This document shows, piece by piece, positions 13,952 through 14,968 of a stretch of 14,968 bases of DNA. A program made the position numbers and the translations under genes. Below the pieces are notes generated by a model. The model was given only the letters and a program-made list of their open reading frames with translations. It had not been told where the DNA came from and searched no databases. The stretch covers positions 1 through 14,968 of the forward strand of contig JBGPHT010000183.1 of assembly GCA_041484525.1 (NCBI GenBank), in the 5' to 3' direction. The number at the start of each line of letters is the position of its first letter. Positions within the stretch are counted from its first letter, which is position 1. Source of the DNA: JBGPHT01 sp041484525. GTDB taxonomy: Bacteria; Acidobacteriota; Terriglobia; Bryobacterales; Bryobacteraceae.

Positions 13952-14953
13952 TCAAAACACTCCGTAGTTCTTGGTCATGCTGTCTAATTCACTCTTGGGA
14001 TCAAAGAAGAAGGCCAGCAACCCGTCTCTGAACGAGTGACTGAACTGGCGAGCTCGCTGGTATATCTCGTCCTCATCCGCTCGATCTTCAGTGAGACTCT
14101 CAAGATGGCTCCGGCTCTGGTCGTCCGCCAGAATGCCGAGGAAGCCGTTGTAGGAATCGAAGATCGTCTTTGCGGCATTTTTCAGGTGCGAGTAACGCAG
14201 AAGGACACCAGCAACGATCTCGAGCGGGGTCTCGCGAAAGACGGCTTCCATGTGCTCGACCACTTCCATACGGCGATCAGGATCAGCAAAAATGAGCGCT
14301 CGGTCTTGCTCCGAATAGTCCAGGTGGCAGCGGTAGCACGCGAGCAAACCCGAAACGTAGATCAACTTGCGCGACATACGCAGCTTGATATTTCGAATTG
14401 CCCACCCTTTACCAGCTCGCTTGCGAAGCTTGTACGCGAAGTCTACTGCCATTGTGCGCCAGTATCTGGCAAAATCGTTCTGGAGAAAACGCGGGACGCG
14501 GTGGCCCGAGCCCTTCCACAGGCCTCGATCCTCAAGCAAGTACCGATTCAAGATATTTCTCACTACCCGCTGATACGCATCTTCACGGCCCACGGCCCGG
14601 GACTCAAGTAGCAAGAGCAGCCGCCGAGTCGTGTTCTGATTTGTGTCATCTTCTCCACCGATCTCATGGATGAGGTCGTGGCTGAACACCATCGAACCGA
14701 AAGTACCTTCAGCACCGGGCCCTTTCGATTCGAACGGCTTGACCTTCATCCCGATCTCTCGAAAGAGGTCATGGTGACGAGGATCGGCCGAGCCATCGAT
14801 TAGAAGTGTCCAATCGATGTCGCTACCTAGAGCTTGTCCCTTATTTTCGTAGACACAGGCCCGTCGAAACAGCGGTCTCTTCCGACCAAAAACATAAATA
14901 GACGATTTTGTTTGATTATGGGAAAGAAGGCATTTATAATTCGGCATGCCCAC
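13952..14953 (-). CDS. Putative nucleotidyltransferase-fold protein, 5' end uncertain
   Basis: A 333-codon frame from GTG 14953 that is also open to the right edge. LGSDIDWTLLIDG (42-54; D45, D47) resembles the catalytic strand of Pol-beta-type nucleotidyltransferases, in the GlnD/DUF294 style. The usual hydrophobic-G-[GS] before it is absent; the nearest equivalent is A32-C33. A region IGGEDDTNQNTTRRLLLLLE (98-117) looks like a conserved family signature, and the rest is helical and basic (KLRKRAGKGW). The bases encoding the first 25 or so residues are very AT-rich and contain a plus-strand promoter, so those residues are probably not coding. No good start codon follows in frame, so the gene may be 5'-truncated or frameshifted. 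Sampled rows are 47-55% G+C against about 65% elsewhere, which suggests acquisition by transfer. It is coupled to the TIM-barrel gene. Confidence 0.65.
   Translation of the reverse strand: MGMPNYKCLLSHNQTKSSIYVFGRKRPLFRRACVYENKGQALGSDIDWTLLIDGSADPRHHDLFREIGMKVKPFESKGPGAEGTFGSMVFSHDLIHEIGGEDDTNQNTTRRLLLLLESRAVGREDAYQRVVRNILNRYLLEDRGLWKGSGHRVPRFLQNDFARYWRTMAVDFAYKLRKRAGKGWAIRNIKLRMSRKLIYVSGLLACYRCHLDYSEQDRALIFADPDRRMEVVEHMEAVFRETPLEIVAGVLLRYSHLKNAAKTIFDSYNGFLGILADDQSRSHLESLTEDRADEDEIYQRARQFSHSFRDGLLAFFFDPKSELDSMTKNYGVF
14912..14940 (+). promoter_or_regulatory. Strong promoter pointing out of the window
   Basis: TTGATT (14912-14917, four of six) is followed by exactly 17 bases and a perfect TATAAT (14935-14940). 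An ATG follows 5 bases later at 14946. The TATAATTCGGCATG string is almost identical to TATAATTCCGGCATG at 4064-4078. This is the best complete promoter in the window. Confidence 0.65.
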
Positions 14954-14968
14954 CCAGCCGGACTTTTC
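14946..14968 (+). CDS. Possible first codons of a divergent gene
   Basis: ATG 14946 sits 5 bases after the perfect -10 box and begins MPTQPDF before the window ends. Only seven codons are visible, so the case rests on the promoter geometry, not on protein similarity. If real, it overlaps the apparent 5' end of the minus-strand nucleotidyltransferase-like frame, whose true start would then lie further inside the window. Confidence 0.35.

Overview
The window looks like chromosomal DNA of an Acidobacteriota member, most likely from the Solibacter/Bryobacter side. This is inferred from G+C of about 65% over most of the window, from a full-length ADOP-type ABC permease (the 'acidobacterial duplicated orphan permease' class) with its usual PadR regulator, and from the mix of secreted S9 peptidase, DUF362 and DinB proteins. 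No rRNA, tRNA, CRISPR array, integrase or transposase was seen.

Layout. 1-109: 3' end of a gene with a winged-helix-like C-terminus. 265-1824: a Ycf46-like AAA ATPase. 1825-2082: non-coding, or holding a doubtful small secreted peptide on the minus strand. 2083-2658: a pRiA4b ORF-3-like protein. It converges on a minus-strand MFS sugar porter (2675-4030). The porter is divergent from a large S9 peptidase (4171-6066) across a very short two-way promoter region. 6106-6657: a DinB-fold protein with its own -10 box. 6681-10001: a tight three-gene run made of an unrecognised secreted protein, a Tat-like DUF362 protein and an FRG-domain protein. 10017-10124: a 108-bp inverted repeat. 10187-13182: the PadR/ADOP pair, overlapping by ATGA. 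13241-14953 (minus strand): a two-gene unit of a TIM-barrel protein and a nucleotidyltransferase-like protein, with lower G+C than the rest. At the right edge a strong plus-strand promoter points out of the window.

How the genes work together. The PadR/ADOP pair is a self-contained regulator-plus-permease module, and a perfect 10-bp-arm inverted repeat sits exactly where PadR would act. The DUF362/FRG overlap (TGATG) and the abutting TGAATG of the minus-strand pair imply translational coupling. At several genes a -10 box lies 5-7 bases before the ATG, which predicts leaderless mRNAs.

Most notable observations: (i) the signal peptide of the S9 peptidase is encoded in frame with the enzyme but has no start codon, while a perfect TATAAT plus ATG lies just upstream in another frame, so there is a frameshift or a sequence error; (ii) the PadR operator; (iii) the 108-bp palindrome; (iv) the uncharacterised nucleotidyltransferase-like/TIM-barrel pair; (v) the secreted-protein/DUF362/FRG operon. 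No known defence or biosynthetic system could be named with confidence.
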